Below, piece after piece: positions 1 to 8,415 of a stretch of 64,000 nucleotides of DNA. The notes under the pieces were generated by a model. The model saw only the letters and a program-made list of their open reading frames with translations. It ran no database searches and was not told where the DNA came from. The stretch lies in NCBI GenBank assembly GCA_947492385.1, contig CANLMX010000005.1, forward strand, positions 1-64,000, given 5' to 3'. Each line of letters opens with the position of its first letter. The first letter of the stretch is position 1. The DNA is from Planctomycetaceae bacterium (GTDB lineage: Bacteria > Planctomycetota > Phycisphaerae > Phycisphaerales > SM1A02). The position numbers and the translations under genes are program-made.

Positions 1-28
1 GGGAACGCGCCGAACCGAGGTACGAACG

Positions 29-208
29 ATGGCAAAGCGCGCTCTCGACCGCGAATACGTGTGGCTCCAGTGCACGGAGACCGGCGACCTGAACTACCGG
101 ACCGAGATCCGGGTGAAGGGCGGCATCTCCGAGAAGGTGAAGGAGGGTTTCATGAAGTACTCCCCCCGCCTTCGCAAGCACACGCTCCACAAGATCAAGC
201 GCAAGTGA
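29..208 (+). CDS. rpmG: 50S ribosomal protein bL33
   Basis: Encodes a 59-residue structural protein of the large ribosomal subunit. The family hallmarks are plain: an N-terminal WLQCTETGDLNY stretch and the C-terminal KYSPRLRKHTLHK block. This form keeps only one cysteine, so it is the zinc-free type rather than the four-cysteine form. A CGAGG purine block about 10 nt upstream supports the ATG at 29. It opens the conserved rpmG - tRNA-Trp - secE - nusG block and is probably co-transcribed with it. The sequence before it is cut by the window edge; tuf often lies there in other bacteria. Confidence 0.96.
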   Translation: MAKRALDREYVWLQCTETGDLNYRTEIRVKGGISEKVKEGFMKYSPRLRKHTLHKIKRK

Positions 209-254
209 CGCCGTGGCGCGCAGGGGTCCGCCCCGCGCGCGCACGCCGTTCCAT

Positions 255-327
<73 letters not shown>

Positions 328-334
328 TTTCTGA

Positions 335-356
335 GGCGGCGCCGGACGGCGCCGCC
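335..356 (+). other. Hairpin between tRNA-Trp and secE
   Basis: Perfect 9-bp inverted repeat GGCGGCGCC / GGCGCCGCC around a GGAC loop, starting 7 nt after the tRNA. There is no T-run after it, so it is not a classical terminator. It may help tRNA 3' processing or protect the secE-nusG transcript; that role is inference. Confidence 0.55.
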
Positions 357-379
357 ATCCCCCGACGAAGGAACTCCCC

Positions 380-802
380 ATGGCATCCGAGGCCATCTAC
401 AAGAGCGGGCAGGGCTACTGGACGCGGATCGTCTCCGCGGCCGGCTTCGGCTTGGTGCTGGCGCAGGGCACGTTCTGGATCTGGCAGAAGCTGGGTGCAG
501 GCAGCACCGCGACGGGCAAGTACGTCGCGGCGGCCGTGGCGCTCGCCTTCCTGGGCGGGCTTGGCTCGTTCGCCTTCTGGGCGCTGGGCCGCAACGAGAA
601 GACCGTCGACTTCCTGATCGCCACCGAGGGCGAGATGCGCAAGGTGAACTGGTCGACCCGTCGTGAGGTGATCAATTCGACCGGCGTGGTGATCTTCACC
701 ATGATCGTGATCGCGCTCTTCTGCTTCGTCTGCGACCAGGCGTTCGCCTGGGGGTTCCTGCAGGTCGGCGTGCTCGACGGCAGCGTGCTCGAGAGCGAGT
801 GA
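380..802 (+). CDS. secE: Preprotein translocase subunit SecE
   Basis: 140-residue membrane subunit that clamps SecY in the general secretion channel. Hydrophobic segments lie near residues 16-37, 47-69 and 102-124. The family signature sits just before the last one (residues about 83-98: EGEMRKVNWSTRREV), the amphipathic helix that lies along the membrane. Most bacterial SecE have one membrane span of this kind; the two extra N-terminal spans make this a long form. A GAAGGA ribosome site lies 9 nt before the ATG. It is followed 36 nt later by nusG, the usual partner. Confidence 0.93.
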   Translation: MASEAIYKSGQGYWTRIVSAAGFGLVLAQGTFWIWQKLGAGSTATGKYVAAAVALAFLGGLGSFAFWALGRNEKTVDFLIATEGEMRKVNWSTRREVINSTGVVIFTMIVIALFCFVCDQAFAWGFLQVGVLDGSVLESE

Positions 803-838
803 ACCACGCCGCGCACCGCGGCAAGAGGCTTCCACACC

Positions 839-1636
839 ATGGACCTGACCAACGAGACCAACGAAGCGACCGACGGCGGCGAGGGCACCACGGTGCGCAC
901 CGACGGCGGCAAGACCCTTGCGCGCGGCCGCGAGGCCCTGGCCCGCATGGCCGGCCCGAAGCTCAGCGACTTCGGCGTCGAGACCGGCAAGGCGCTTGAG
1001 AGCACCCGTCGCGGCAAGAAGGCCGCCGAGCCCGCGCCGGCGCCTGCCGCGCAGGACGAGTCGGAACTCCCGATGTTCCGCGAGGGCTTCAACTGGTTCG
1101 TGCTGCGCGTGGCTTCCAACAAGGAGGACTCGGTCCGCGGCACGCTCCTGCGCAAGGTGCAGATCGAGGGCCTCGAGCGCGCCGTCGGGCGCATCATGGT
1201 CCCGACCGAGAAGACCAAGACGCTCAAGGCCGGCAAGCAGCGCATCACCGAGACCAAGCTCTACCCGGGCTACGTCTTCGTCGAGATGCGGCTGGAAGCC
1301 GATGGACGCATTCCGCAGGACGTGTTCTTCCTGATCAAGGAGACCACCGGCGTTGGCGACTTCGTCGGCACCGCCGGCCGCCCCACGCCGATGGGCCCCG
1401 CTGAGGTCGAGAAGATGCTGTTCGACAGCCGCCCCGCCGAGCAGACCCCGCAGGTCAAGATGGAGTTCGCCGCCGGCGACGCCGTCACGATCCGCGAGGG
1501 CCCGTTCCAGAATTACGAGGGCACGGTCGACAGCACCATCCCCGACAAGGGAATCGTCCGCGTGCTGGTCACGATCTTCGGGCGCCAGGTGCCCGTGGAC
1601 GTCGAATACTGGCAGGTCGCGAAGGCCGGTTCCTGA
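839..1636 (+). CDS. nusG: Transcription termination/antitermination factor NusG
   Basis: Binds the RNA polymerase clamp to affect pausing and couples polymerase to Rho or the ribosome. The NGN domain spans about residues 84-195 (WFVLRVASNKED, then LYPGYVFVEM), and a KOW domain spans about 209-262 (FAAGDAVTIREGPF). The protein is 265 residues; about 80 residues at the N-terminus precede the NGN domain and are acidic and low in complexity, unlike the roughly 180-residue E. coli protein. An AAGAGG block about 11 nt upstream supports the start. Downstream is not rplK, as in most bacteria, but an unrelated lipoprotein gene with its own promoter-like hexamer. Confidence 0.95.
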   Translation: MDLTNETNEATDGGEGTTVRTDGGKTLARGREALARMAGPKLSDFGVETGKALESTRRGKKAAEPAPAPAAQDESELPMFREGFNWFVLRVASNKEDSVRGTLLRKVQIEGLERAVGRIMVPTEKTKTLKAGKQRITETKLYPGYVFVEMRLEADGRIPQDVFFLIKETTGVGDFVGTAGRPTPMGPAEVEKMLFDSRPAEQTPQVKMEFAAGDAVTIREGPFQNYEGTVDSTIPDKGIVRVLVTIFGRQVPVDVEYWQVAKAGS

Positions 1637-1676
1637 GCCGTCGGTGGCGCGGGGCCGGCGGTGCGCGATGCGTCGC

Positions 1677-1682
1677 TAGACT
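1677..1682 (+). promoter_or_regulatory. -10 element TAGACT for the 1690 lipoprotein
   Basis: TAGACT lies 7 nt before the ATG with no ribosome site between, so transcription would start at or next to the start codon. No clear -35 is visible. Confidence 0.55.
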
Positions 1683-1689
1683 GCGCCGC

Positions 1690-2376
1690 ATGCACTCGGG
1701 CTCCAAGGATCGGATCGGGCCGTCGTTCGTCGCAGCATCGCTTGCCGCGTGCGCCCTCGGCGCCGCGCTGTCGCTTGCCGGCTGTTCCGCCCCGCGCACG
1801 TGGCCGTCGATCACCGGCGAGCAGGGCATCTCGGCTGATGCGCCGCCGCTGCCGCAGGTGGTGATGGACGCCCTGAAGCACGCGCACAAGGAGATCGCAC
1901 CGGGCGCGCCGCTCGTCTACAACCTGCCGCAGGAGATCAACGTGTCGGCGTTCGCGACGTACGAGCGCGGACTGGCGCCCGGCAAGCCCATGTGCCCCGG
2001 GGATCGTGACGTGTGGACGGTGCGCCAGGCGCGCATCGACGGCAGCAAGGCGCAGGTCGACATCGAATACCCGACGCCGGAGGGCATCTACCAGACCGTC
2101 ACCGTGCACCTGGCCGGCGCGACCGCGGGCATCGGCTACAAGCCCGACTACCTGCAGTTCTGGAAGGTGCCCGTGAAGGCGCCGATGTGCCAGACGCCGG
2201 TCGCCGTGGTGGAGCGCGCGTGCGGCGAGGCCGCGGCGACGAAGCTGCGTGCCGAGCGCGAGGCGGCGGGTGCGGCGGCTGCGCAGGCCGCGAGCGCGGG
2301 TGCGGCCAGTGGCGCGGGTGCCACGGCACCGGCCCCACCGAAGGCCACCGCCGGCGCCGACGAGCCGGGCAAGTGA
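1690..2376 (+). CDS. Predicted lipoprotein of unknown function
   Basis: 228 residues, not recognised as a known family. The first 34 residues form a lipoprotein signal with a hydrophobic core and lipobox LAGC, so the mature protein should be lipid-anchored at a cysteine near residue 34. The middle (about 40-175) is a compact globular region with several aromatic residues and paired cysteines. The tail from about residue 185 is an Ala/Gly/Pro-rich spacer, probably disordered. It follows nusG by 53 nt and has its own promoter-like hexamer. The CHAD-domain gene begins 16 nt after it and may share its transcript. Confidence 0.75.
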   Translation: MHSGSKDRIGPSFVAASLAACALGAALSLAGCSAPRTWPSITGEQGISADAPPLPQVVMDALKHAHKEIAPGAPLVYNLPQEINVSAFATYERGLAPGKPMCPGDRDVWTVRQARIDGSKAQVDIEYPTPEGIYQTVTVHLAGATAGIGYKPDYLQFWKVPVKAPMCQTPVAVVERACGEAAATKLRAEREAAGAAAAQAASAGAASGAGATAPAPPKATAGADEPGK

Positions 2377-2392
2377 TCGCCGCGGCCCCGCG

Positions 2393-3298
2393 ATGAGCCG
2401 CACCGGCGCCAGGATCCGGCCGTCCGAACAGCTCGAGGAATCGCTGCGCGAAGCGCTGCTGGCGGAGATCGACGCAGCCCTGGCGGAGTGCGATCGCCTG
2501 GCCAGCTGGGAGCAGCCCCAGCGGCGCGACGCCGTGCACCAGCTGCGCCGTGCGCTGAAGCGGTTCCGGGCGGGTGCCAGCCTGTGCAAGGGCGCGGTGG
2601 ATGGAGTCGAGGTGAAGGCCGTGCAGGAGGACGTGCGTGCCACGGCCGAGCGGCTCTCGGCGACGCGCGACCGTGACGTGCTGGTCGAGACCATCGGCGG
2701 CGTCGTTCGCATCTTCCCCCCGACCTCGCGCCGGAGCGCACAGGCGATCGCCGTCGCGCTGCTGGCGCCCGACAAGGCGACGACGGCGTCCGCCGACTGG
2801 CACCAGGCCGCCGCGCTCATCCGCGCGCAGCTCGAGGCGATGCGCACGCGCATGCTGGCGGCCGACCTGCGCGCGGTGGCGCCCGACAGCGTGGCCGACG
2901 CCATCGCGAAGCGGTGGCGCCGGGCGCGGCGCGCGGCCGCGGTGCCATGGAACGCCGAGCACCTGGACGCCCTGCACGAGGTGCGCAAGGAGTGCCAGCG
3001 CCTGGCGCTCCAGCTGCACCTGGTGTCACGGCTCGGGCCGCGTGCGCGGCTTGAACGGCTGGCGCGGCGGCTTGGGCGCGTGGTCTCGACGATCGGCGAG
3101 GATCGCGACCTGGGGCTGCTTGAAGGATTGCTGCACGAACGGCGCGGCGAGTTCCCCGATCCGCGGCAGGTGGATGCCATGCTCGCGGAGATCAAGGACC
3201 GGCGCGCGGCGTGCCTGCGTGCGGCCCGCAAGCGTGCGGGGCGCGTGCTCGCGCGCAAGGCGCGCGTGGTGCGGGCGCTTGTGACTCGCGGGCGGTAA
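2393..3298 (+). CDS. CHAD domain protein
   Basis: 301-residue all-helical protein of the CHAD family (conserved histidine alpha-helical domain), known to bind inorganic polyphosphate through basic faces. The signature appears twice: AVHQLRRALKRFRA near residues 48-61 with His49, and LHEVRKECQRLAL in the second half, followed by very Arg-rich helices. Polyphosphate-kinase or triphosphatase partners often sit next to CHAD genes; none is next to this one. The ATG at 2393 was chosen because the longer reading frame to 2249 only adds arginine-rich shadow of the upstream gene's Ala-rich tail. Confidence 0.85.
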   Translation: MSRTGARIRPSEQLEESLREALLAEIDAALAECDRLASWEQPQRRDAVHQLRRALKRFRAGASLCKGAVDGVEVKAVQEDVRATAERLSATRDRDVLVETIGGVVRIFPPTSRRSAQAIAVALLAPDKATTASADWHQAAALIRAQLEAMRTRMLAADLRAVAPDSVADAIAKRWRRARRAAAVPWNAEHLDALHEVRKECQRLALQLHLVSRLGPRARLERLARRLGRVVSTIGEDRDLGLLEGLLHERRGEFPDPRQVDAMLAEIKDRRAACLRAARKRAGRVLARKARVVRALVTRGR

Positions 3299-3351
3299 CG
3301 CGGCGCGGGGCGCGGCGCACGCGGGGACGCCGCGGGGCGTGGTCGCCCAAG

Positions 3352-3357
3352 TACCCT
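3352..3357 (+). promoter_or_regulatory. -10 element TACCCT for proS
   Basis: TACCCT ends 9 nt before the proS ATG. The spacer TGCCGCCCC contains no ribosome site. Confidence 0.4.
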
Positions 3358-3366
3358 TGCCGCCCC

Positions 3367-4902
3367 ATGAGCGGCAAGCAGCAGACGGCCATTACCCCCA
3401 CGCGCGACGAGAACTACGCCGAGTGGTACCAGCAGGTGGTGCGCGCGGGCGACCTGGCCGAGAACAGCCCGGTGCGCGGCTGCATGGTGATCAAGCCCTG
3501 GGGCTACGCCATCTGGGAGAACGTGCAGCGCGTCCTCGACGGCATGTTCAAGGCCACGGGGCACCGCAACGCGTACTTCCCGCTCTTCATCCCGCTCTCG
3601 TTCCTCGAGAAGGAGGCCGCGCACGTCGACGGCTTCGCGAAGGAATGCGCCGTGGTCACGCACCACCGGCTCAAGGCGGGCGCCGACGGGAAGCTGGTCC
3701 CGGACGGCGAGCTCGACGAGCCGCTCATCGTGCGGCCCACCAGCGAGACCATCATCGGCGCCACGTTCGCGAAGTGGGTGCAGAGCTACCGCGACCTTCC
3801 GCTCCTCATCAACCAGTGGGCGAACGTCGTGCGCTGGGAGATGCGCACGCGGCTCTTCCTGCGCACCGCGGAGTTCCTGTGGCAGGAAGGGCACACGGCC
3901 CACGCCACGCGCGAGGAGGCCGAGGACGAGACGATGAAGATGCTCCGCGTGTACGCGGAGTTCGCCGAGGAATGGATGGCGATGCCCGTGATCCAGGGCT
4001 GCAAGACCGAGAGCGAGCGCTTTCCCGGCGCGGTCGACACGTACTGCATCGAGGCCATGATGCAGGACCGCAAGGCCCTGCAGGCCGGCACCAGCCACTT
4101 CCTGGGGCAGAACTTCGCGAAGGCCAGCGAGATCCAGTTCTTGGACGCCGATGGGCAGCAGAAGTTCGCGTGGACGACCAGTTGGGGCGTCAGCACCCGG
4201 CTCATCGGCGCGATGATCATGACGCACTCGGATGACGACGGTCTTGCGGTACCGCCGCGGCTGGCGCCGACGCACGTGGTGATCCTGCCGGTGATGCACA
4301 AGCCCGAGACCGCGGCCGCGGTGCTGGAACACTGCCGCAAGCTGGCCGCGGACCTGCGGTCGCGCACCTTCGCCGGGCGCCCGATCGAGGTCGAGGTGGA
4401 CGCGCGCGACCTGCGCGGCGGCGACAAGATGTGGCAGTGGGTGAAGAAGGGCGTGCCCGTGCGCGTGGAAGTGGGCCCGCGCGACATCGAGCAGGGATCG
4501 GTGTTCGTCGGGCGCCGCGATCGCACCGCCAAGGACAAGCAGTCGATGGCGCGGGACGCGTTCGTCGACGGCGCGGCGTCGCTGCTGCAGGAGATCCAGG
4601 ACGGGATGTTCGCGCGTGCGAAGGCGTACCGCGAGGAACACACGAAGCGCATCGACTCGAAGGCCGAGTTCGAGGCCTTCTTCACGCCCACGCGCGCGGG
4701 CGACGAGAACGCGCCGAGCGAGATCCACGGCGGGTTCGCGCTCAGTCACTTCTGCGGCGACCCCGCGGTCGAGGCGGACGTGAAGAACCGCATGGGCGTC
4801 ACCATCCGCTGCATCCCGCTCGACGCGCCCGAGGAGCAGGGCACGTGCGTGATCACGGGGCGGCCCAGCGCACGCCGGGTGGTGTGGGGCAAGTCCTACT
4901 AA
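3367..4902 (+). CDS. proS: Prolyl-tRNA synthetase, archaeal/eukaryotic-like type
   Basis: 511-residue class II enzyme charging tRNA-Pro. Motif 2 is visible (RPTSETIIGATFAKW, then NVVRWEMRTRLFLRTAEFLWQEGHTA), followed by the motif 3 region TSWGVSTRLIGAMIM and an anticodon-binding domain. There is no editing insertion between motifs 2 and 3, and the chain ends in an aromatic KSY. These features define the short type seen in archaea, Thermus and many planctomycetes. The C-terminal zinc-like module is partly eroded: FCGD and GTCVITG remain, but the second cysteine of the last CxxC is Thr. The ATG at 3367 fits the family start; the frame is open 52 codons further up, but that part is non-conserved and Arg-rich. 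Confidence 0.95.
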   Translation: MSGKQQTAITPTRDENYAEWYQQVVRAGDLAENSPVRGCMVIKPWGYAIWENVQRVLDGMFKATGHRNAYFPLFIPLSFLEKEAAHVDGFAKECAVVTHHRLKAGADGKLVPDGELDEPLIVRPTSETIIGATFAKWVQSYRDLPLLINQWANVVRWEMRTRLFLRTAEFLWQEGHTAHATREEAEDETMKMLRVYAEFAEEWMAMPVIQGCKTESERFPGAVDTYCIEAMMQDRKALQAGTSHFLGQNFAKASEIQFLDADGQQKFAWTTSWGVSTRLIGAMIMTHSDDDGLAVPPRLAPTHVVILPVMHKPETAAAVLEHCRKLAADLRSRTFAGRPIEVEVDARDLRGGDKMWQWVKKGVPVRVEVGPRDIEQGSVFVGRRDRTAKDKQSMARDAFVDGAASLLQEIQDGMFARAKAYREEHTKRIDSKAEFEAFFTPTRAGDENAPSEIHGGFALSHFCGDPAVEADVKNRMGVTIRCIPLDAPEEQGTCVITGRPSARRVVWGKSY

Positions 4903-5091
4903 GGCCCATAACAAGCACCTCAGCGGCCGATTGGCGAGGTTCTCGGGCGCCATGAGCCAGTTTGGGTGCCATTTGCGCCCATCGTGGTGACCGTCGCCTT
5001 GCCGCGGAGCGTTGCCGCGGCAGGGTGAGGGTGTCCTCGGGAATTCTCCTGAGAAACGCCTCCCAAGGCGAACGTGAGAGAGGGAAAGGCC

Positions 5092-5757
5092 ATGCGCGTC
5101 ATCGCGTCTTCGTTCATCGCAGTTGCGGGAATCGCCGTCGTCGCGGCCGTGCCATGTGCGCACGCCGGTCTGGTGAACCCGCTGATCCCGACCTGGGCCG
5201 GACAGGCCAACACGCAGTCGGCGTCGTGGGACACGTTCACGCAGGCTTCGGGCGGCGCGAACCTTCCCGATGCGGGCGGCTCGCCGTTCTCGCTCATGAA
5301 CTTCGGCGCCGCCTCGGCCATCGCAGGCAGCGGCAACATCTACAGCTTCTCCGCGCCGCTCTACATCATGATCATGGGCGGCACGCTCGGTAACGGCCAG
5401 ACGCCGCTGCAGGTGGTCATGAACGTGGCGACGGTCGGCACGCCGATCGCGCCCGCAAGCGTGAAGCTCACCATGTGGGACGCCACGGGCGCCCAGTACG
5501 TGGTTGCCCCGAACGCGAGCGAGGTCCGTTCCGACGTGCCCGCGCCGCAGGGGGGGAGCATCCAGACCATCGCATTCACCTGGAACACGGCCGCGGCGCC
5601 GATCACGGCGAGCGGCTTCCGATTCGAGTTCCTGGCCTCGGGCCCGAGCATGTCGCTCGACGCCGTCCGGCTTGACCTCCAGTACGTGCCCGCGCCCGGC
5701 GCAATGGCACTGCTCGGCATGGCCGCGTTCATCGCGCGCCGGCGGCGCCGCGCATGA
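5092..5757 (+). CDS. Secreted PEP-CTERM-type protein
   Basis: 221-residue exported protein of unknown function. A signal peptide covers about residues 1-23 (ending AHA). The mature part is Gly/Ala/Thr-rich and beta-prone, with an aromatic-framed core. The C-terminus is a sorting tail: VPAPGAMALLGMAAFIARRRRRA, that is Pro-Ala-Pro-Gly, a short hydrophobic span and an arginine cluster. Such tails are processed by exosortase in related bacteria; no exosortase gene is in the window. The ATG at 5092 has an AGAGGGAAAGG ribosome site just upstream and is preferred over a GTG at 5074. The 189-nt leader region carries an imperfect palindrome around GAATTC near 5036-5053. Confidence 0.85.
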   Translation: MRVIASSFIAVAGIAVVAAVPCAHAGLVNPLIPTWAGQANTQSASWDTFTQASGGANLPDAGGSPFSLMNFGAASAIAGSGNIYSFSAPLYIMIMGGTLGNGQTPLQVVMNVATVGTPIAPASVKLTMWDATGAQYVVAPNASEVRSDVPAPQGGSIQTIAFTWNTAAAPITASGFRFEFLASGPSMSLDAVRLDLQYVPAPGAMALLGMAAFIARRRRRA

Positions 5758-5821
5758 CCATGCCCACGAACTTCACCTGAGTTTCGGCTCTCTTTCCTCA
5801 GCCTGGCTCCCTGCCACGCCT

Positions 5822-5850
5822 CCGCCCGACTGCCTCCGTGCAGCGGGCGG
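5822..5850 (+). terminator. Intrinsic terminator after the 5092 gene
   Basis: Stem CCGCCCG + CTGC pairs with GCAG + CGGGCGG (one bulged A, six-base loop), followed by TCTTTC. It lies 65 nt after the stop codon. Confidence 0.75.
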
Positions 5851-5979
5851 TCTTTCATTGGCAGTGGGTGCGTACGACGGCCCGGGCTGCGCCAGGAATC
5901 CGTCTGCTTGCGGAGGGTGGCGATTCGTGGGAACCTCGGGACCGCTTCGCGACTCTCACGCCCCAGAGGAACCCATCCG

Positions 5980-7494
5980 ATGCTCTTCCGACAGATCGAG
6001 GACCCGAAGCTCGCCCAGTACGCCTACCTCGTCGGCTGCCAACGCACCGGCGAGGCCATCGTGTTCGACCCCGAGCGCGACGTGGATCAGTACGTCGATC
6101 TCGCGGCGCGGCATGGGCTGCGGATCGTGGCCGTCGCCGAGACGCACATCCACGCCGACTTCCTGAGCGGGGCGCGCGAGTTGGCCGAGCGCGTGGGTGC
6201 ACACCTCTATCTGAGCGCCGAAGGCGGATCAGACTGGCAGTCGACGTGGGCGAAGCCGTATGCGCACACGCTGCTGCGCGACGGGACCGAGTTCAAGGTG
6301 GGGAACATCTGGTTCCGTGCGCTGCACACGCCCGGGCACACGCCTGAGCACATGTCGTTCCTGGTCACCGACCGGGGTGGCGGCGCCAGCGAGCCGATGG
6401 GCATCATCACCGGCGACTTCGTGTTCGTCGGCGACCTTGGTCGACCGGACCTCCTCGAGAGCGCTGCGGGCGTGCAAGGCATCGCCGAACCGAGCGCGCA
6501 CGCCCTGTGGCGCAGCGCGTCGCGATTCGTGAAGCTGCCGGACCACCTGCAGGTGTGGCCTGCGCATGGCGCAGGAAGCGCGTGCGGCAAGGCGCTGGGT
6601 GCGATCCCGCAGAGCACCGTCGGCTACGAGAAGGCGAACAGCCCCGCGCTGAAGCTGGTGGGCGACGAGTCGGCGTTCGTCAAGGACATCCTGGCGGGCC
6701 AGCCGGAGCCGCCGCTGTATTTCGCGCGGATGAAGGCGCTCAACCGCGATGGCGTGCCGGTGCTCGGTGCGCTGCCCGCGCCGCCGGTGGTGACCGACGT
6801 GGCAACGCATGCGCCCGAGTGGGAGCGTGCCGGCACCGTGGTGGTCGACACGCGTCCGTGGGCTGCGTTCCGCGACGGGCATCTGCCGGGGGCGATCCAT
6901 GCCGTACCCGGAAAGATGTTCCCGATGGTGGTGGGGTCGTACGTGAAGCCCGAGGAACGCATCGTGCTGGTGTGCGAGCCGTCGCGTTCCGAGGAACTGG
7001 TGCGCGACTTGGTGCGCATCGGGTACGACCGCTTTGTGGCCGTGGTGCCGCCTGCGGCGATCGCGGGTGCGCCGCGGCTGGTGCGTTCGCGCGACGTTTC
7101 GGTGCAGGAAGCAAGCGCGTTGCGTGGGGAGTGGTTCACGCTCGACGTTCGCGGATCGGCCGAGCACGCGACGGCGCGGCTGGAAGGGGCACTCAACGTG
7201 CCGTACACGCGGCTGATGCCAAGGCTGGCCGAACTCCCGCGCGACCGGAAGATCCTGGTGCACTGCGCGCTGGGTGGGCGGTCGGCCGCGGCGACGAGCA
7301 TGCTGGAGCGGCTTGGGTTCGAGGTCGCGAACGTGTCCGGTGGGTTCGAGGCGTGGAAGAAGGCCGGGCTGCCGTTGGGCGCGCCGGCGGCGTGCGGCGC
7401 GGCGGCGGTGGGTGCGGCGGTCAGCGCAGGCGCTGGTGCCGGCGCGGGCCCGAGCGGCCGCGGGGGCTGCTGCGGCGGGTCATGCGGTGGATGA
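5980..7494 (+). CDS. Metallo-beta-lactamase/rhodanese fusion, persulfide dioxygenase-like
   Basis: 504 residues in three parts. The N-terminal metallo-beta-lactamase fold (about 1-250) has the ligand run THIHADFLSG (His56, His58, Asp60) and later GHTPEHMSF, and resembles the ETHE1/persulfide dioxygenase group. Two rhodanese domains follow; the first has VLVCEPSRSEE at the active loop and the second ILVHCALGGRSAAA, with Cys in the sulfur-carrying position in both. The protein ends in a Gly-rich, cysteine-rich tail CCGGSCGG. It probably oxidises or transfers persulfide sulfur in the cytoplasm. An AGAGGA ribosome site lies 9 nt before the ATG. The permease gene starts inside its 3' end, so the two are translationally coupled. 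Confidence 0.88.
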   Translation: MLFRQIEDPKLAQYAYLVGCQRTGEAIVFDPERDVDQYVDLAARHGLRIVAVAETHIHADFLSGARELAERVGAHLYLSAEGGSDWQSTWAKPYAHTLLRDGTEFKVGNIWFRALHTPGHTPEHMSFLVTDRGGGASEPMGIITGDFVFVGDLGRPDLLESAAGVQGIAEPSAHALWRSASRFVKLPDHLQVWPAHGAGSACGKALGAIPQSTVGYEKANSPALKLVGDESAFVKDILAGQPEPPLYFARMKALNRDGVPVLGALPAPPVVTDVATHAPEWERAGTVVVDTRPWAAFRDGHLPGAIHAVPGKMFPMVVGSYVKPEERIVLVCEPSRSEELVRDLVRIGYDRFVAVVPPAAIAGAPRLVRSRDVSVQEASALRGEWFTLDVRGSAEHATARLEGALNVPYTRLMPRLAELPRDRKILVHCALGGRSAAATSMLERLGFEVANVSGGFEAWKKAGLPLGAPAACGAAAVGAAVSAGAGAGAGPSGRGGCCGGSCGG

Positions 7495-8329
7495 ACTGCT
7501 GATCGAGGTCGCCAGCGGCGTCGCGGTCGGGCTCGGCATGGGGTTGGTCGGCGCGGGCGGCGCGATCTTCACCGTTCCCGTGTTCGGCACGTTGCTGGGT
7601 CATGGCACGAAGGACGCGATCGCCGAGGCATTGGCGGTGACGGGGTGCATCGCGGCCGGGTCGGGCGCGATCGCAGGGGCGCGCGGCTTGGTCGACTGGG
7701 GGCGGGTGGTGTCGTACGGCGCCGCCGGGATCGTGGGCGCGCAGGTGGCGGCACCGATTGCGGTGCGCATGGCCGCGTCGCTGCAGGTGGCGATGTTCGC
7801 GGTGGTCGCGGGCTACGCGGCGTGGCGGATGTGGGGATCGGCGGGTGGCGCGGAGATGGACGCGGGTGCGGCGGGTCATGCGGGCGGGCACGTCGCGCTC
7901 GACGCGGGTCATGGAAGCGCCGAGGGGCGTCGCGCGTGGTGGAAGCCGTACGCGATCGGCGGCGTGATCGGCATGCTCACCAGCCTGCTTGGCGTGGGCG
8001 GCGGGTTCCTGTTGATCCCGGCGCTGGCCGTGCATGAGGGGCTGCCGATGACGCGCGCCGTGGCCACGAGCCTGATGGTGATCGCGATCAATGCGTCAGC
8101 CGGAGTCGCGGGACTCTGGCTCAACGGTGGGCTTGACGCGGGCACGTTCCATGGACGCCCCGTGGCGATCGTGGCGGGATGCGGCGTGGTGGGCAGCATC
8201 GTGGGGGCGGCCATCCAGCGGCGCGTGCCGCAGGCAGCACTGCGTCGCGTGTTCGCCGTGCTGCTGCTGGCGGTGACCGTCGTGATGGTCGTGAAGGTGG
8301 CCCCCGGGGTCATGGTTCACGGGAAATGA
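7487..8329 (+). CDS. TauE/SafE family sulfite or organosulfonate exporter
   Basis: 280-residue inner-membrane permease of the TauE/SafE (DUF81) family. The two repeat signatures are visible: GMGLVGAGGAIFTVPVFG near the N-terminus and TSLLGVGGGFLLIPAL in the second half. A hydrophilic His/Gly-rich loop separates the two bundles. There is no suitable ATG; GTG at 7487 begins VDELLIEVASGV and overlaps the end of the upstream gene by 8 nt. Given its partner, it likely exports sulfite or another product of persulfide oxidation; substrate is inferred from context only. Confidence 0.85.
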   Translation: MDELLIEVASGVAVGLGMGLVGAGGAIFTVPVFGTLLGHGTKDAIAEALAVTGCIAAGSGAIAGARGLVDWGRVVSYGAAGIVGAQVAAPIAVRMAASLQVAMFAVVAGYAAWRMWGSAGGAEMDAGAAGHAGGHVALDAGHGSAEGRRAWWKPYAIGGVIGMLTSLLGVGGGFLLIPALAVHEGLPMTRAVATSLMVIAINASAGVAGLWLNGGLDAGTFHGRPVAIVAGCGVVGSIVGAAIQRRVPQAALRRVFAVLLLAVTVVMVVKVAPGVMVHGK

Positions 8330-8359
8330 CCTCCGGGGCCGCATCCGGGCGTCAAATGA

Positions 8360-8393
8360 AGCGGCGCCCAGCGTCTTTCGACGGGGCGCCGCT
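8360..8393. terminator. Hairpin terminator between convergent genes
   Basis: Perfect 10-bp arms AGCGGCGCCC / GGGCGCCGCT, extended inside by CGTC/GACG with a TTTC loop. On the minus strand it is followed by TTCATTTGAC, so it best serves the minus-strand rhodanese gene and may also stop readthrough from the permease gene. Confidence 0.7.
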
Positions 8394-8415
8394 CCTCGTG
8401 GGGGCTGGGATGGGG

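Noticed and set aside
3211-3366. Longer N-terminus for proS
   Set aside because: The added 52 residues are Arg/Ala-rich, overlap the CHAD gene and lack family similarity; the ATG at 3367 matches known ProRS starts.
4945-4980. Terminator after proS (GGGCGC / GCGCCC)
   Set aside because: Only six paired bases with a long loop and no T-run; not convincing.
1513-5163. Very long minus-strand open frame (1216 codons) opposite nusG, the CHAD gene and proS
   Set aside because: Arg/His/Ala-rich translation with no family features; it is an antisense shadow caused by GC-rich third positions of well-identified genes.
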